A DNA stretch of 64,000 bases from Desulfosporosinus orientis DSM 765 (GCF_000235605.1 NC_016584.1:2096001-2160000); one strand, 5' to 3'; shown: positions 1 through 9,992, counted from the first letter of the stretch. Translations and numbers: made by a program. The notes: generated from the sequence alone by a model not told the origin.

Positions 1-2
1 TG

Positions 3-1049
3 TTTGGCTGGGATAAGTTATCCAAGAAAATTCATCTTACAGCCATTTGGATTGTAGCAATTTCTTCGAATATATCTGCGTTTTTTATTTTAGTAGCAAA
101 TTCCTTCATGCAGGAACCTGTTGGTTATGCCTTGCGCAATGGCCGTGCAGAAATGACGGATTTTCTCGCCATAATTACCAATCCTCATGTCATTTATCAA
201 TTCCCTCATACTGTACTTAGCGGCTTTGTGACAGCGGCATTCTTTGTCATGGGTGTCAGCGCTTATCATTTACTGAAAAAGAACCATCCGGACCTTTTCA
301 AACGATCCTTTCAAATCGCTGTTATTTTTGGACTGATCAGTACCTTAGGCGTGGCAGGCATCGGACATTTGCAGGGAATGCATCTTGTCAAATCTCAGCC
401 AATGAAGATGGCGGCAGCCGAGGCCCATTGGGAGACTGAAAATCCCGCCGGTTTATCCCTATACGCCTCTATTGACGAGAAAGAGCAGAAAAATAACATT
501 GAAATCAAAATTCCAGCCTTGTTAAGCTTTCTCTCTTATAATAGCTTTACAGGTGAGGTTAAGGGCATTCATGAACTGCAAGAGGCAGCGGTTCAAGAGT
601 ATGGGCCGGGAAACTATGTTCCGCCGGTAACATCCTTGTTCTGGAGTTTTCGAATCATGCTGACAGCAGGGCTCTGGCTAGTATTAATGTCAGTGCTGGG
701 CATTTATTTCTATAAAACAAAGGCTTACGAGCAAAAGGCTTGGTTCCTGAAGCTAATGTTGTGGACGATTCCTGTTCCCTATATCGCCAATACGGCAGGA
801 TGGTTCTTAGCTGAAGTGGGACGGCAGCCTTGGATCGTTTATGGATTACAGCAAGTGGATTTAGGTTTATCCACCAGCGTATCATTGGTTTCAATGACCA
901 TTGCTTTTATCGGCTTTTTGCTGGTTTACCTGGTCTTAGCCATAGCGGAAGTTTACCTGATGGTAAAATATATTAAAAAAGGACCGGAAGAGGTCAATAA
1001 GGAAGAAAACCTGAAAGGCGGAGTTAGGGGGGCGTCATTATGGACTTAA
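3..1049 (+). CDS. cydA: Cytochrome bd ubiquinol oxidase subunit I, C-terminal part
   Basis: The frame is open from the window edge, so the gene begins upstream and only about 348 C-terminal residues are visible. Subunit I carries the hemes and quinol site of the bd-type oxygen reductase in the cytoplasmic membrane. The visible part has the family segment ending QEPVGYALRNGRAEM, the conserved GRQPWIVYG block, and several hydrophobic helices with a positively charged C-terminus. It overlaps cydB by 10 bases, so the two are translationally coupled. In an otherwise anaerobic gene set, its likely role is oxygen scavenging (inference). Confidence 0.95.
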   Translation, partial: FGWDKLSKKIHLTAIWIVAISSNISAFFILVANSFMQEPVGYALRNGRAEMTDFLAIITNPHVIYQFPHTVLSGFVTAAFFVMGVSAYHLLKKNHPDLFKRSFQIAVIFGLISTLGVAGIGHLQGMHLVKSQPMKMAAAEAHWETENPAGLSLYASIDEKEQKNNIEIKIPALLSFLSYNSFTGEVKGIHELQEAAVQEYGPGNYVPPVTSLFWSFRIMLTAGLWLVLMSVLGIYFYKTKAYEQKAWFLKLMLWTIPVPYIANTAGWFLAEVGRQPWIVYGLQQVDLGLSTSVSLVSMTIAFIGFLLVYLVLAIAEVYLMVKYIKKGPEEVNKEENLKGGVRGASLWT

Positions 1050-2044
1050 ACATCCTCTGGTTTATCCTCATTGCAGTGTTGTTTGTCGGGTTCTTTTTTC
1101 TGGAAGGGTTCGATTTTGGAGTAGGGATATTGCTGCCCTTCCTGGGTAGAAATGATCAGGAACGGCGGGTGGTTATTAACACCATTGGTCCTCATTGGGA
1201 TGGGAATGAAGTTTGGTTGATAACCGCAGGGGGAGCTATGTTTGCAGCCTTCCCTAATTGGTACGCTACGCTGTTCAGCGGGTTTTTTCTGGCCCTATTT
1301 CTAGTCTTATTTTCTTTAATCATTCGCGGAGTCGCTTTTGAATACCGCAGCAGCGATGCAAGTCCTCGCTGGAGATCGACGTGGGATTGGGTTATATTCA
1401 CAGGAAGCTTGTTACTGTCCATTCTTTGGGGCGTCGCTATGACCAATTTAATCAAAGGAGTGCCTATTGACGCCAAGATGCAATATGCGGGAACCTTCTT
1501 TGATCTTCTTTCGCCATACACTATCGTAGGAGGATTAACAACACTCCTGGTCTTCATGCTCCACGGCGCTCTGTTCCTCAGCCTGAAGACCACAGGAACT
1601 ATGGCGGAGCGGTCCTCGGCAGCTGGGCAAAAGATTGGCTTAGCAGCAATACCTGTCGTTCTGCTCTTTGCAGTATTAACCTATTTACAAACAGATCTTT
1701 TTGCCAGCCTGGGTGCAGGCATAACCTTACTTGCTTCAGGGGTAACCCTTATCCTGGCAGCCATCTTATTGCGCTCCGGCAAGGCCGGCTGGGCATTCAT
1801 CACAAATGGGCTCACAATTCTCTTGTTCACCCTATCCTTATTCTGGGGACTTTTCCCCCGGGTTATGATTTCCAGTCTCAACATGGACTGGAGCCTGACC
1901 ATCTATAATGCCTCATCCAGCCCCTACACCCTGAAGATTATGACCATAGTGGCAATCGTTATGGTTCCCATTGTCCTTCTCTATCAGGGCTGGACCTATT
2001 GGGTCTTCCGCAACAGAGTTACCGAAAAAAATCTGCACTATTAA
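1040..2044 (+). CDS. cydB: Cytochrome bd ubiquinol oxidase subunit II
   Basis: The 334-residue protein is the usual length for CydB, the partner of CydA in the bd oxidase. It shows about eight to nine hydrophobic helices, the early EGFDFGVGILLPFLG motif at about residues 22-36, and the GNEVWLITAGGAMFAAFP segment typical of the family. The ATG lies inside the 3' end of cydA. A strong hairpin follows the stop codon, separating the structural genes from cydD. Confidence 0.97.
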   Translation: MDLNILWFILIAVLFVGFFFLEGFDFGVGILLPFLGRNDQERRVVINTIGPHWDGNEVWLITAGGAMFAAFPNWYATLFSGFFLALFLVLFSLIIRGVAFEYRSSDASPRWRSTWDWVIFTGSLLLSILWGVAMTNLIKGVPIDAKMQYAGTFFDLLSPYTIVGGLTTLLVFMLHGALFLSLKTTGTMAERSSAAGQKIGLAAIPVVLLFAVLTYLQTDLFASLGAGITLLASGVTLILAAILLRSGKAGWAFITNGLTILLFTLSLFWGLFPRVMISSLNMDWSLTIYNASSSPYTLKIMTIVAIVMVPIVLLYQGWTYWVFRNRVTEKNLHY

Positions 2045-2067
2045 GATCAAGAATTTGAGATATAATC

Positions 2068-2100
2068 AAAGGGCAAGATAATTCTTGCCCTTTATTTTAT
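2068..2100 (+). terminator. Hairpin between cydB and cydD
   Basis: An 11-bp perfect stem (2068-2078 with 2083-2093) and a 4-base loop are followed by a short T-rich tract. It lies between cydB and the cydD ribosome site. It could stop most transcripts after cydAB or act as a partial terminator setting the cydAB to cydDC ratio. Confidence 0.7.
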
Positions 2101-2129
2101 GTGTGTCTTGATCGTAGGAGGTGAGACTT

Positions 2130-3860
2130 ATGTTCGATAAGCGCTTAATGAGAGAAAGCAAACCTGTTTGGAAATTTCTCATCCTTTCCATAGCTCTGAG
2201 TATAGGGATTGCCCTGTTGGCAGTTGCTCAAGCCTGGTTTTTTTCCAGAGTTGCAGCCATGGTTTTCTTAGAAGGAGCTATGCTGAAGGATACTTGGAAT
2301 TCTCTGGGTATGATACTGCTGATTATCGGGCTGCGCGCTGTTTTGCAATGGGCCAGTGAAATATCTGCCTTTGAGGCCGCTTCCTTGATCAAGCTGAACC
2401 TGCGGGGGGAATTGTTAAAACATATTGTATCCTTGGGTCCCATCTATGCCCGGGGAGAGCGGGCCGGAGAATTAATCACCACAGTGACGGAGGGGATAGA
2501 CTCTCTGGAGGATTACTTTGCCAAGTATCTGCCCCAGCTCCTGTTAGCAGCGGGGATACCCTTGTTAATCCTGGTCTTCGTCTTTCCCCGGGACTGGAAA
2601 TCCGGATTGATTCTCTTAGCAACCGGTCCCCTTATTCCCATCTTTATGATTTTAATTGGGAAACTGGCGGAAAAAAAATCCCTTCAGCAGTGGCAAAACT
2701 TAAGCTGGATGAGTGCACATTTTTTGGATGTTTTAAAAGGCTTGCCCACCCTTAAAGTATTTGGCAGGTCAAAGGATCAGACAAGAGTTATCCAAAAAGT
2801 CAGCGATTCCTTTCGAAAATCCACCTTGAGTGTTTTAAGGGTCGCTTTCCTGTCCGCTCTGATGCTGGAATTCCTGGCAACTATCAGCACGGCCCTGGTA
2901 GCGGTGACCATCGGCTTAAGGCTGGTTAACGGAACCCTGACCTTTTCTGCGGGGTTATTTCTCTTACTGCTGGCACCGGAGTTTTATACTCCTCTAAGAA
3001 CCCTAGGCTTAAACTTTCATGCCGGTTTGTCCGGGAAAAACGCTGCAGAGCGAATCTTTGAGATTTTAGATTATCCCCTGCAGACTGAACCGGGCCTAAG
3101 GACTAATCCGATTATAGCATCTAACCACAGCATCACTTTTCGCAATGTAAATCTGGTTTATCAAACAGGGGAACCTTCGGCTTTAAAGGACATTAATTTT
3201 ACCTTGACTCCCGGTGAACAGATTGCTCTGGTTGGTCCAAGCGGAGCGGGTAAAACCTCTGTTGCTCAGCTTTTGCTGGGATTTATTAATCCTGCCTCAG
3301 GGGAAATAGAGGTTAATGGGGCCGACCTTAAGACCATGAATCTGGAAACCTGGCGGGAGCAGATTGCCTATGTACCCCAAAATCCTCATCTCTTTGCAGG
3401 AACTATTGCTGACAATATTCGTTTTGGCAGGCCTGCTGCTACACTGGCAGAGGTAAAACGGGCGGCGGAAGAAGCTTCAGCCCATGATTTCATCATGAAA
3501 CTTCCTGACGGATACGAAACCTATCTGGGAGAAGAAGGTGCGGGATTAAGCGGCGGCCAGGCCCAGAGGATTGCCCTGGCCAGGGCCTTTTTGAAAGATG
3601 CCCCAATCCTCATTTTAGATGAAGCAACCTCAAATTTGGATTTGGAAAGTGAGTCATTAATCCAGGAAGCCCTGAAACGGCTGTTGAGAGGAAGGACCGC
3701 TTTAATAGTTGCCCATCGGCTGGACACGGTGTTTCAGGCTCAACGAATTCTGGTCTTGGATCAAGGGCAGATTCTGGAAGAAGGAACCCATGAAGATTTG
3801 CTGAAAGGGCGGGGACTCTATTTACGCTTGTTGCAGCAATACCGAGGTGAAACTGGATGA
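2130..3860 (+). CDS. cydD: Heterodimeric ABC exporter CydD, for cytochrome bd assembly
   Basis: CydDC is a heterodimeric ABC exporter needed for cytochrome bd maturation; it is described as exporting cysteine/glutathione and more recently as handling heme. The protein has an N-terminal six-helix membrane domain (about residues 15-310) and a C-terminal ATPase with Walker A GPSGAGKTS (about 369), signature LSGGQ (about 472) and Walker B ILILDEATS (about 493). The ATG at 2130 is chosen because AGGAGGTGA (2116-2124) sits just ahead of it; the upstream in-frame GTG at 2121 lies inside that ribosome site. The 3' end overlaps cydC by 4 bases (ATGA). Confidence 0.93.
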   Translation: MFDKRLMRESKPVWKFLILSIALSIGIALLAVAQAWFFSRVAAMVFLEGAMLKDTWNSLGMILLIIGLRAVLQWASEISAFEAASLIKLNLRGELLKHIVSLGPIYARGERAGELITTVTEGIDSLEDYFAKYLPQLLLAAGIPLLILVFVFPRDWKSGLILLATGPLIPIFMILIGKLAEKKSLQQWQNLSWMSAHFLDVLKGLPTLKVFGRSKDQTRVIQKVSDSFRKSTLSVLRVAFLSALMLEFLATISTALVAVTIGLRLVNGTLTFSAGLFLLLLAPEFYTPLRTLGLNFHAGLSGKNAAERIFEILDYPLQTEPGLRTNPIIASNHSITFRNVNLVYQTGEPSALKDINFTLTPGEQIALVGPSGAGKTSVAQLLLGFINPASGEIEVNGADLKTMNLETWREQIAYVPQNPHLFAGTIADNIRFGRPAATLAEVKRAAEEASAHDFIMKLPDGYETYLGEEGAGLSGGQAQRIALARAFLKDAPILILDEATSNLDLESESLIQEALKRLLRGRTALIVAHRLDTVFQAQRILVLDQGQILEEGTHEDLLKGRGLYLRLLQQYRGETG

Positions 3861-5605
3861 AAGGTAAAACCTGGCTGATCCCTATGCTATTGCCCCATTG
3901 GCGGCGAGTCTTTCTGGCTTTGCTTTTAAGTACCCTGACAGTTACCAGCCATATCGGCTTAATGGCCACAGCGGCTTATCTCTTGGCTCGTGCCGCTCTG
4001 CACCCTCCGGTTCTGGACCTGATGGTTACCATTGTCGGGGTTCGTTTCTTTGGTATTACCCGGGCAGTTTCCCGCTACGTGGAACGCTATGTTTCCCACG
4101 ATGTGACATTTCGAATCTTAAGTGAAATAAGAGTGAAGTTCTATCAAAGTATAGAGCCTTTGGCCCCTGCCCGGCTGCGGAACCTGCGCAGTGCGGATTT
4201 ATTAAGACGGATTGTGGCTGATGTAGAAACCCAGCAGAACCTCTTTCTCAGGGTTTTGGCCCCTCCTCTTGTGGCGGTACTGGTACTCACCGGCTATGGA
4301 CTTTTCTTAGCTCGTTTTGATTTAAGGTTTTCAGCCATTCTGGCAGCCGGTTTTCTCATGGCAGGACTGATCATTCCATGGATCTTTCATATTCTGAGCA
4401 AAGGAATAGGGGGGCGGGTCATTGCCCTAAAAGCAAAGCTAATGGTTAGGGTTGCCGATGGACTTATGGGAATCACCGAACTGATAGCTTATGGGCAAGC
4501 TGAATCCTACTTGAAGGATGTTCGGGAGATTAATGAACAATTAAGAAAGGAGCAGCGCCGAAGCGCTTGGCTGTCTGCCTTGTCCTCGGCCATAACAGGA
4601 ATGGCCGCTAATTTAAGCATGGTCCTCGTGCTTATTTTAGGAATAGTCCTTGTTGAAAAAGGAAGATTGAGCGGGGTCAATTTAGGGATGTTGGCTCTTG
4701 GGACATTAAGCAGTTTTGAAGCACTGTTTCCACTAGCTCTGGTTCCTCATCATTTAGAGGAAAGCCGCGCAGCTGCCAACCGCTTGCTGGAGATGCTGGA
4801 GGCAGAGCCTGCAGTGAAGGATCAGGCATCGTTGACAGTGAACCCCCAAGAAATGAGTCTCGCTTTTCATGACGTCTGTTTTAAGTATGATGAGAAGGCA
4901 CCGTGGGCTTTAGATCATGTATCATTTTCCATTCCCCGGCAGGGTAAAGTAGGGATTGTGGGTGCCAGCGGCGCTGGGAAGACTAGCGTGGTAAACCTCC
5001 TCCTGCGCTTTTGGGACTATAATGAGGGCCGGATTGAATTAGGCGGACATTCTATCCGCGACTATAGTCAGGACGAAGCCTGTAGTTTAATTGGAGTTGT
5101 AACCCAACGAACCCACATTTTTAATGCCACCATTCGTGAGAATCTCTTGCTGGCGAAGCCTGAGGCCGGTGATGAAGAACTGGTCCTGGCCTGTAAGAGG
5201 GCTAAACTCCACGATTTTATTCAGACTCTGCCCAAAGGATATGAGAGCTTTGTTGGGGAAGGGGGATTCAAACTTTCCGGTGGGCAGCGGCAGCGCTTAG
5301 CCATCGCTCGCGTGTTTCTGAAAAACGCTCCCATTCTGATTTTGGATGAAGCCATGGAAGGGCTGGATCCAATTACCGAAGCGGAAGTTATGGCAGAGGT
5401 GGATAGACTTATGGAAGGACGAACCACCCTGGTCATAACCCATCACTTGGCCGGCTTAGAGAGTATGGATGAAATTATCGTCCTGGACCAGGGGCGGGTG
5501 GTGGAACGAGGCAAACACTCAGAGCTTATTCAGTATCCGGGCTTTTACCACAAACTTTGGGATAGGACCTTTACTCGCCGTGTTCAGGCTCATTCTCCAA
5601 CATAA
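3857..5605 (+). CDS. cydC: Heterodimeric ABC exporter CydC, for cytochrome bd assembly
   Basis: This is the second half of the CydDC exporter: 582 residues, a membrane domain over about residues 15-310, and an ATPase with Walker A GASGAGKTS (about 369), LSGGQRQRLAIAR (about 473) and ILILDEAMEG. The Walker B glutamate is present. The EAMEG sequence replaces the usual EATSNLD, a common difference in one half of heterodimeric exporters. It is coupled to cydD through an ATGA overlap. Its last 35 bases overlap the 3' end of the convergent rmuC gene. Confidence 0.92.
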   Translation: MKGKTWLIPMLLPHWRRVFLALLLSTLTVTSHIGLMATAAYLLARAALHPPVLDLMVTIVGVRFFGITRAVSRYVERYVSHDVTFRILSEIRVKFYQSIEPLAPARLRNLRSADLLRRIVADVETQQNLFLRVLAPPLVAVLVLTGYGLFLARFDLRFSAILAAGFLMAGLIIPWIFHILSKGIGGRVIALKAKLMVRVADGLMGITELIAYGQAESYLKDVREINEQLRKEQRRSAWLSALSSAITGMAANLSMVLVLILGIVLVEKGRLSGVNLGMLALGTLSSFEALFPLALVPHHLEESRAAANRLLEMLEAEPAVKDQASLTVNPQEMSLAFHDVCFKYDEKAPWALDHVSFSIPRQGKVGIVGASGAGKTSVVNLLLRFWDYNEGRIELGGHSIRDYSQDEACSLIGVVTQRTHIFNATIRENLLLAKPEAGDEELVLACKRAKLHDFIQTLPKGYESFVGEGGFKLSGGQRQRLAIARVFLKNAPILILDEAMEGLDPITEAEVMAEVDRLMEGRTTLVITHHLAGLESMDEIIVLDQGRVVERGKHSELIQYPGFYHKLWDRTFTRRVQAHSPT

Positions 5606-6902
5606 ATGCCGCTTCCTGGGCGGGAAGAGTTTGGACATCTTTAAGTTTGCGGGCAATAGTACGGCTCTTTCGGGTGGCAGTGTCAATGGTATTACTGGCC
5701 TCTTGAAGTTTTTTCTGAGTTTTTTCTAAGATATCAACAAACTTCCCGAACTCCGTTTTGACGGCGCCCAGTAAATCCCATACTTCACTGGAGCGCTTTT
5801 CAATGGCCAAAGTTTTAAAGCCCATTTGCAGGCTATTAAGGAGCGCTGCCAGGGTGGTGGGGCCGGTAATGATGACTTTGTACTCTCTCTGCAGGAGTTC
5901 GCAAAGACCGGGACGGCGTAAAACCTCTGCATAGAGCCCTTCCACAGGCAAAAACAAAATTCCGAAATCAGTGGTGTTGGGAGGGTCGATATACTTGTCA
6001 TGAATGGTTTTTCCTTCGTGCTTAATTCTGGTTTCCAAGGATTTGCCAAACTCCTCAATACCCAGGTGGTCAAGCTGATCCTGAGCTTCCACCAGTCTTT
6101 CATAATCTTCCATAGGAAATTTGGCATCAATAGGGAGCCAGATAGTATTGTTCTGTCCATCCCGAGCCGGCAGTTTAATGGCAAATTCCACCCGATCATT
6201 GCTTCCGGCTTTAGTGGCTACATTACAGGCATATTGTTCGGGAGTAAGTATTTGCTCTAACAGGTTTCCCAGCTGTATTTCCCCCCAAACCCCCCGGGTT
6301 TTCACGTTGGTCAGTACTTTTTTTAAATCTCCCACTCCCGAGGCCAGGGTCTGCATTTCACCCAGCCCTTTGTGGACGGCGTCTAATCGTTCACTGACTA
6401 ATTTAAAGGATTCTCCTAAGCGCTGCTCAAGAGTAGCGCTTAGTTTTTCGTCAACGGTAGCGCGCATCAAGTCTAATTTATGACTATTATCCTTTTGGAG
6501 TAAGAGAAGGCGTTCTTCAATGGTATTGCGCATCTGCTCCAGTTTCAGATTATTGGTTTTGGCCAGGTCACCTAGCTGAGCGGCAAAAATATCTAATTGG
6601 TTGCGCTGGAGATTGGCGATTTCCGACATTCGAGCCAGAACGGAATCGTTAAATAAGCGAACGGATTGATTTACTTCCTCCCGCATTTGCCGGGAGTTTG
6701 AGGACCATTCCTCTCGATTCTTGGCAATTTCTCCGTTAACAAGGCGTTCATTCCGTTCAAGATTCTTTTCCAGCCCGGCAAATTGACTCTCGAAATTCTT
6801 TAAGGGATTGCGGGCAACGCGGCTTAATAAGATGATCAGCAGGATAATCGTTATGGCTGCAAGTATGATGAGGATTAATTCCAGGGAAAAAGGTTCTGTC
6901 AT
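5571..6902 (-). CDS. rmuC: DNA recombination protein RmuC
   Basis: RmuC-family proteins carry a PD-(D/E)XK-like nuclease fold and limit inversions at short repeats. The 443-residue product has an N-terminal membrane anchor (about residues 5-27), a long heptad-rich coiled coil (about 30-200) and the RmuC core with TRGVWGEIQLGNLLE, the IDAKFPMEDYERL stretch and GPTTLAALLNSLQMGF. The start at 6902 is preceded by AGGAGG; a more upstream in-frame start would add about 32 Cys/His-containing residues unlike the family. It is convergent with cydC, and the two coding ends overlap. Confidence 0.93.
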   Translation of the reverse strand: MTEPFSLELILIILAAITIILLIILLSRVARNPLKNFESQFAGLEKNLERNERLVNGEIAKNREEWSSNSRQMREEVNQSVRLFNDSVLARMSEIANLQRNQLDIFAAQLGDLAKTNNLKLEQMRNTIEERLLLLQKDNSHKLDLMRATVDEKLSATLEQRLGESFKLVSERLDAVHKGLGEMQTLASGVGDLKKVLTNVKTRGVWGEIQLGNLLEQILTPEQYACNVATKAGSNDRVEFAIKLPARDGQNNTIWLPIDAKFPMEDYERLVEAQDQLDHLGIEEFGKSLETRIKHEGKTIHDKYIDPPNTTDFGILFLPVEGLYAEVLRRPGLCELLQREYKVIITGPTTLAALLNSLQMGFKTLAIEKRSSEVWDLLGAVKTEFGKFVDILEKTQKKLQEASNTIDTATRKSRTIARKLKDVQTLPAQEAAFMLENEPEHGE

Positions 6903-7164
6903 GGTAATGCCTCCTAAGCAGAATATGTCATGAGAATAGAATAGCACATTGAGGGGACAAAATTTTGTACATTTTCTCATGCCGCTGTTGCAGCACAAAA
7001 GATGATGAAAGTTTAGGCAACGCTTTCGGATTCCTTTTTTAGTTAAAAATAAATATCCTTATTGAACTCTAATATAGAGGAGTTTTGTGCTTATAAATCG
7101 AACCTTATAATTTTAAGTTGAATTTTTTATTAAAGGAAGATTGAATAGATATATGGGAGAAAGA

Positions 7165-9834
7165 ATGAAGAAATTTAAGATTCATGTGACAGCTTTTATA
7201 ATTGTGGCTTTAACCTTTGGCCTGGGCGGACTGTCATTTTTAGCTGCTTATAAAACACAAGTAGTCTTAAAGAACAATTTGGAAACCCATATCACATCGC
7301 TTACGGGATCCCTGAGCTCTGAAGTGGGATTGTGGTTAAATGCTCACAAAACGGAAGTTGAGATCATGGCCCATATGCCTTTCATGGATAGAGGGGATCA
7401 AGACATGATCCTGGCGTATATGAGCAGCGAAATCCAGCGTAATAAGGAATTTGAAGAATTTTTTTATGCTGACGGCAAGGGGAATTACCTGGAGAATACC
7501 GGCTTGAAAGGCAATATTAGTGACCGTGATTATTTTAAAAAAGTCATGACAACTGGGAAACCTGTTATTTCAGATCCTCTGTACTCGAAGGCGAATGGCA
7601 GCCATGTCATCGTTATTGCTGTTCCCATTCAGAAAGGAAACGAGGTCGTTGCTCTTTTTGGCGGCTGTATTGATTTATCGGAGCTGACAAATCTTGTTTC
7701 TTCAAAAGGAAGTGGAATTGGTAAGGCGTTTATCGTTCAAAAAGATGGGCTGATGATTACTCATCCTAATGAAGAATTTATTATGAGCTATAATGGGCGG
7801 ATGTATAATCGCTCATTTTCAGATTATAAAGATACTATTAACAAAATGATTGAGGGTGAAACCGGTTTCACTAAGAATACCTTTCAAGATGGAGATAAAT
7901 ATCTTGCTTACGCGCCAATACCGGGCAGCGAGTGGTCCTTAGGCGTTACAGTTCCGGCATCCTATGTATCTAATCAGCTGTATTATTTGCCCATCAATTT
8001 TGTCATCATAACCGTATGTTTAGGATTTGTTTTAGTAGTCCTTATGAGGCGTTGGCTGGTCCTGCCTTTGACGAATCTAGCCAGGTTTACGACTCAGCTT
8101 AATGAGAATTTATTTTCTCATGGCACTTATCATCAATTTGGCAGCCCAGTCATTGAAGTTGAGTCCTTGGCAGTTAACTTTAACAGGATGACGAGGGAAC
8201 TTCAAGAGTACTTTCACCAATTGGAAGGCTCTAAAGCGGAACTAAAGCAAGAAATCATCAAGAAGATGATAGTTCAGGAGGATTTGGAGAGCAGTTATGA
8301 AGAACTGGCAGCTGTCGAAGAAGAACTAAGGTCTAATTATGAAAAACTTCAATCCAAAGAAATATTGCTGCGTGAATCGGAACGACGTTTTCGCTCCATG
8401 CTGGAAAATGTAGAGCTGATCACAGGAATTATTAATAAGGACGGGAGAATTATATTCTGTAATGATTTTATACTCAGCCTGACGGGATATCGGCGGGATG
8501 AAGTGGTTGGCCATAACTTTTTTGAATTGTTTGTGCCTTTAAAACTTCAAAAAAGTGCCAGGGCCTGGTTTCAAGATGTGTTAAGCAGCGGAGATATTTC
8601 CGTGCATAATATTTATCCCATCCAAACAAAGGGAGGACAAACCCTTTATGTGCATTGGAATCATACTGTTCTCTTTGATGCAGAGGGCAGTGTCTCCGGA
8701 GTCGCCAGTATAGGCGAAGATATTACGGAACGCAAGCAATTTCAAGAAAAACTGGAACATATGAGTTTTCATGACGGTTTAACCGACTTATATAATCGCG
8801 CTTATTTTGAAGAGAAGACAAAGCTTCTGGAAGGAACCGATTCTGCTCCTGTTGGGATAATAGTGTGTGATGTTAATGGTCTCAAACTGGTTAACGATAC
8901 CCTAGGCCACAGCACGGGAGATAAACTTCTTAAACTAACGGCCGGCCTCATTAAAAAGTGCTTTAGGGGAGAGGATCTAATCTTTAGAATCGGCGGGGAT
9001 GAGTTTGCCGTTATCTTGCCCAAAAGTGAATTAGCCGTTGTCGAACAAGCTTGTCAAAGGATTCGCCGAGCCGTTGAAAACTATAATCAAGAAAATGAAG
9101 AGTTTCCTTTGAGTCTTTCCATGGGTTTTGCTGTTAGTGAAAAAACCCGGGTGGATATCAGCAAAGTGTTTAAAGAAGCGGATGATGGTATGTACCGGGA
9201 AAAATTGCACCACAGTAAAAGTACACGCAGCGCTATCGTACAAGCTATGATGAAAGCTTTGGAGGCCAGAGATTTTATTACGGAAGGGCATGCAGACCGG
9301 CTGCAGGATTTAGTGATGGCATTGGGAGCGGCCCTGAATTTATCGGAAAGGACCCTGGCGGATTTGCGCCTTTTGGCAAAATTTCATGATATTGGCAAGG
9401 TTGGCATACCTGATCGCATACTGTTTAAGCCAGGACGTCTGAATGCCGAAGAATTTAAAGAAATGCAGCGGCATAGTGAAATAGGCCATCGTATTGCTCA
9501 ATCTGCTCCGGATCTTTTACCTATCGCCGACTGCATATTGAGACACCACGAATGGTGGAATGGTCAGGGCTATCCCTTGGGACTGAAAGAAGAGTCAATC
9601 CCCTTAGAGTGCCGGATTTTGGCAATAGCGGATGCCTATGATGCCATGACAAGCAATCGTCCCTACCGGAGGGCTCTCAGCCAGGAGCAAGCTTTTCAAG
9701 AACTCAATAAAAATCGGGGAATTCAATTTGATCCTCAATTAGTTCCCATATTTATTCAGGTAATCAAATTGAACCGGAACCTGAATAGTTTGGATGAACT
9801 ATCCTATCCTTTGCAAAAGGTTATTGACCATTGA
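7165..9834 (+). CDS. dCache-HAMP-PAS-GGDEF-HD-GYP cyclic-di-GMP signalling protein
   Basis: This is a membrane sensor combining a diguanylate cyclase and a cyclic-di-GMP phosphodiesterase. Domains in order: N-terminal helix (about residues 5-28), extracytoplasmic dCache-like domain (about 35-270), second membrane helix, HAMP, a short coiled coil, PAS (about 410-525), GGDEF (about 535-690) and HD-GYP (about 695-870). GGDEF is intact at about 609, with an RGED inhibitory-site motif five residues ahead. HD-GYP has FHDIGKVGIPD (about 738) and HHEWWNGQGYP (about 794), so both activities look possible. ATG 7165 is preferred because GGGAG lies 5 bases upstream; ATG 7153 and TTG 7141 are alternatives. 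Confidence 0.9.
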   Translation: MKKFKIHVTAFIIVALTFGLGGLSFLAAYKTQVVLKNNLETHITSLTGSLSSEVGLWLNAHKTEVEIMAHMPFMDRGDQDMILAYMSSEIQRNKEFEEFFYADGKGNYLENTGLKGNISDRDYFKKVMTTGKPVISDPLYSKANGSHVIVIAVPIQKGNEVVALFGGCIDLSELTNLVSSKGSGIGKAFIVQKDGLMITHPNEEFIMSYNGRMYNRSFSDYKDTINKMIEGETGFTKNTFQDGDKYLAYAPIPGSEWSLGVTVPASYVSNQLYYLPINFVIITVCLGFVLVVLMRRWLVLPLTNLARFTTQLNENLFSHGTYHQFGSPVIEVESLAVNFNRMTRELQEYFHQLEGSKAELKQEIIKKMIVQEDLESSYEELAAVEEELRSNYEKLQSKEILLRESERRFRSMLENVELITGIINKDGRIIFCNDFILSLTGYRRDEVVGHNFFELFVPLKLQKSARAWFQDVLSSGDISVHNIYPIQTKGGQTLYVHWNHTVLFDAEGSVSGVASIGEDITERKQFQEKLEHMSFHDGLTDLYNRAYFEEKTKLLEGTDSAPVGIIVCDVNGLKLVNDTLGHSTGDKLLKLTAGLIKKCFRGEDLIFRIGGDEFAVILPKSELAVVEQACQRIRRAVENYNQENEEFPLSLSMGFAVSEKTRVDISKVFKEADDGMYREKLHHSKSTRSAIVQAMMKALEARDFITEGHADRLQDLVMALGAALNLSERTLADLRLLAKFHDIGKVGIPDRILFKPGRLNAEEFKEMQRHSEIGHRIAQSAPDLLPIADCILRHHEWWNGQGYPLGLKEESIPLECRILAIADAYDAMTSNRPYRRALSQEQAFQELNKNRGIQFDPQLVPIFIQVIKLNRNLNSLDELSYPLQKVIDH

Positions 9835-9881
9835 CTTTAGCCTTTTCTCATGATAGTTTAATTACAATATCATATTTGGGC

Positions 9882-9972
9882 AGGGGGGCTGGAAAGGCCG
9901 GCTGAGATTTAGACCCTACGAAGTCTGAGACCCTTTAACCTGATCTGGATAATGCCAGCGTAGGTAAGCAGT
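9882..9972 (+). promoter_or_regulatory. TPP riboswitch (THI element)
   Basis: The conserved THI-box core is readable: GGCTGAGA at 9899-9906, a P3 stem AGAC...GTCT (9911-9925), then ACCCTTTAACCTGATCTGG and AATGCCAGCGTAGG (9930-9964). It sits directly upstream of the thiD-cytX-thiM-thiE operon and is followed by a terminator hairpin. The expected mode is therefore TPP-dependent premature termination. Confidence 0.97.
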
Positions 9973-9992
9973 TTACTCTTTTAGCATTGAAG

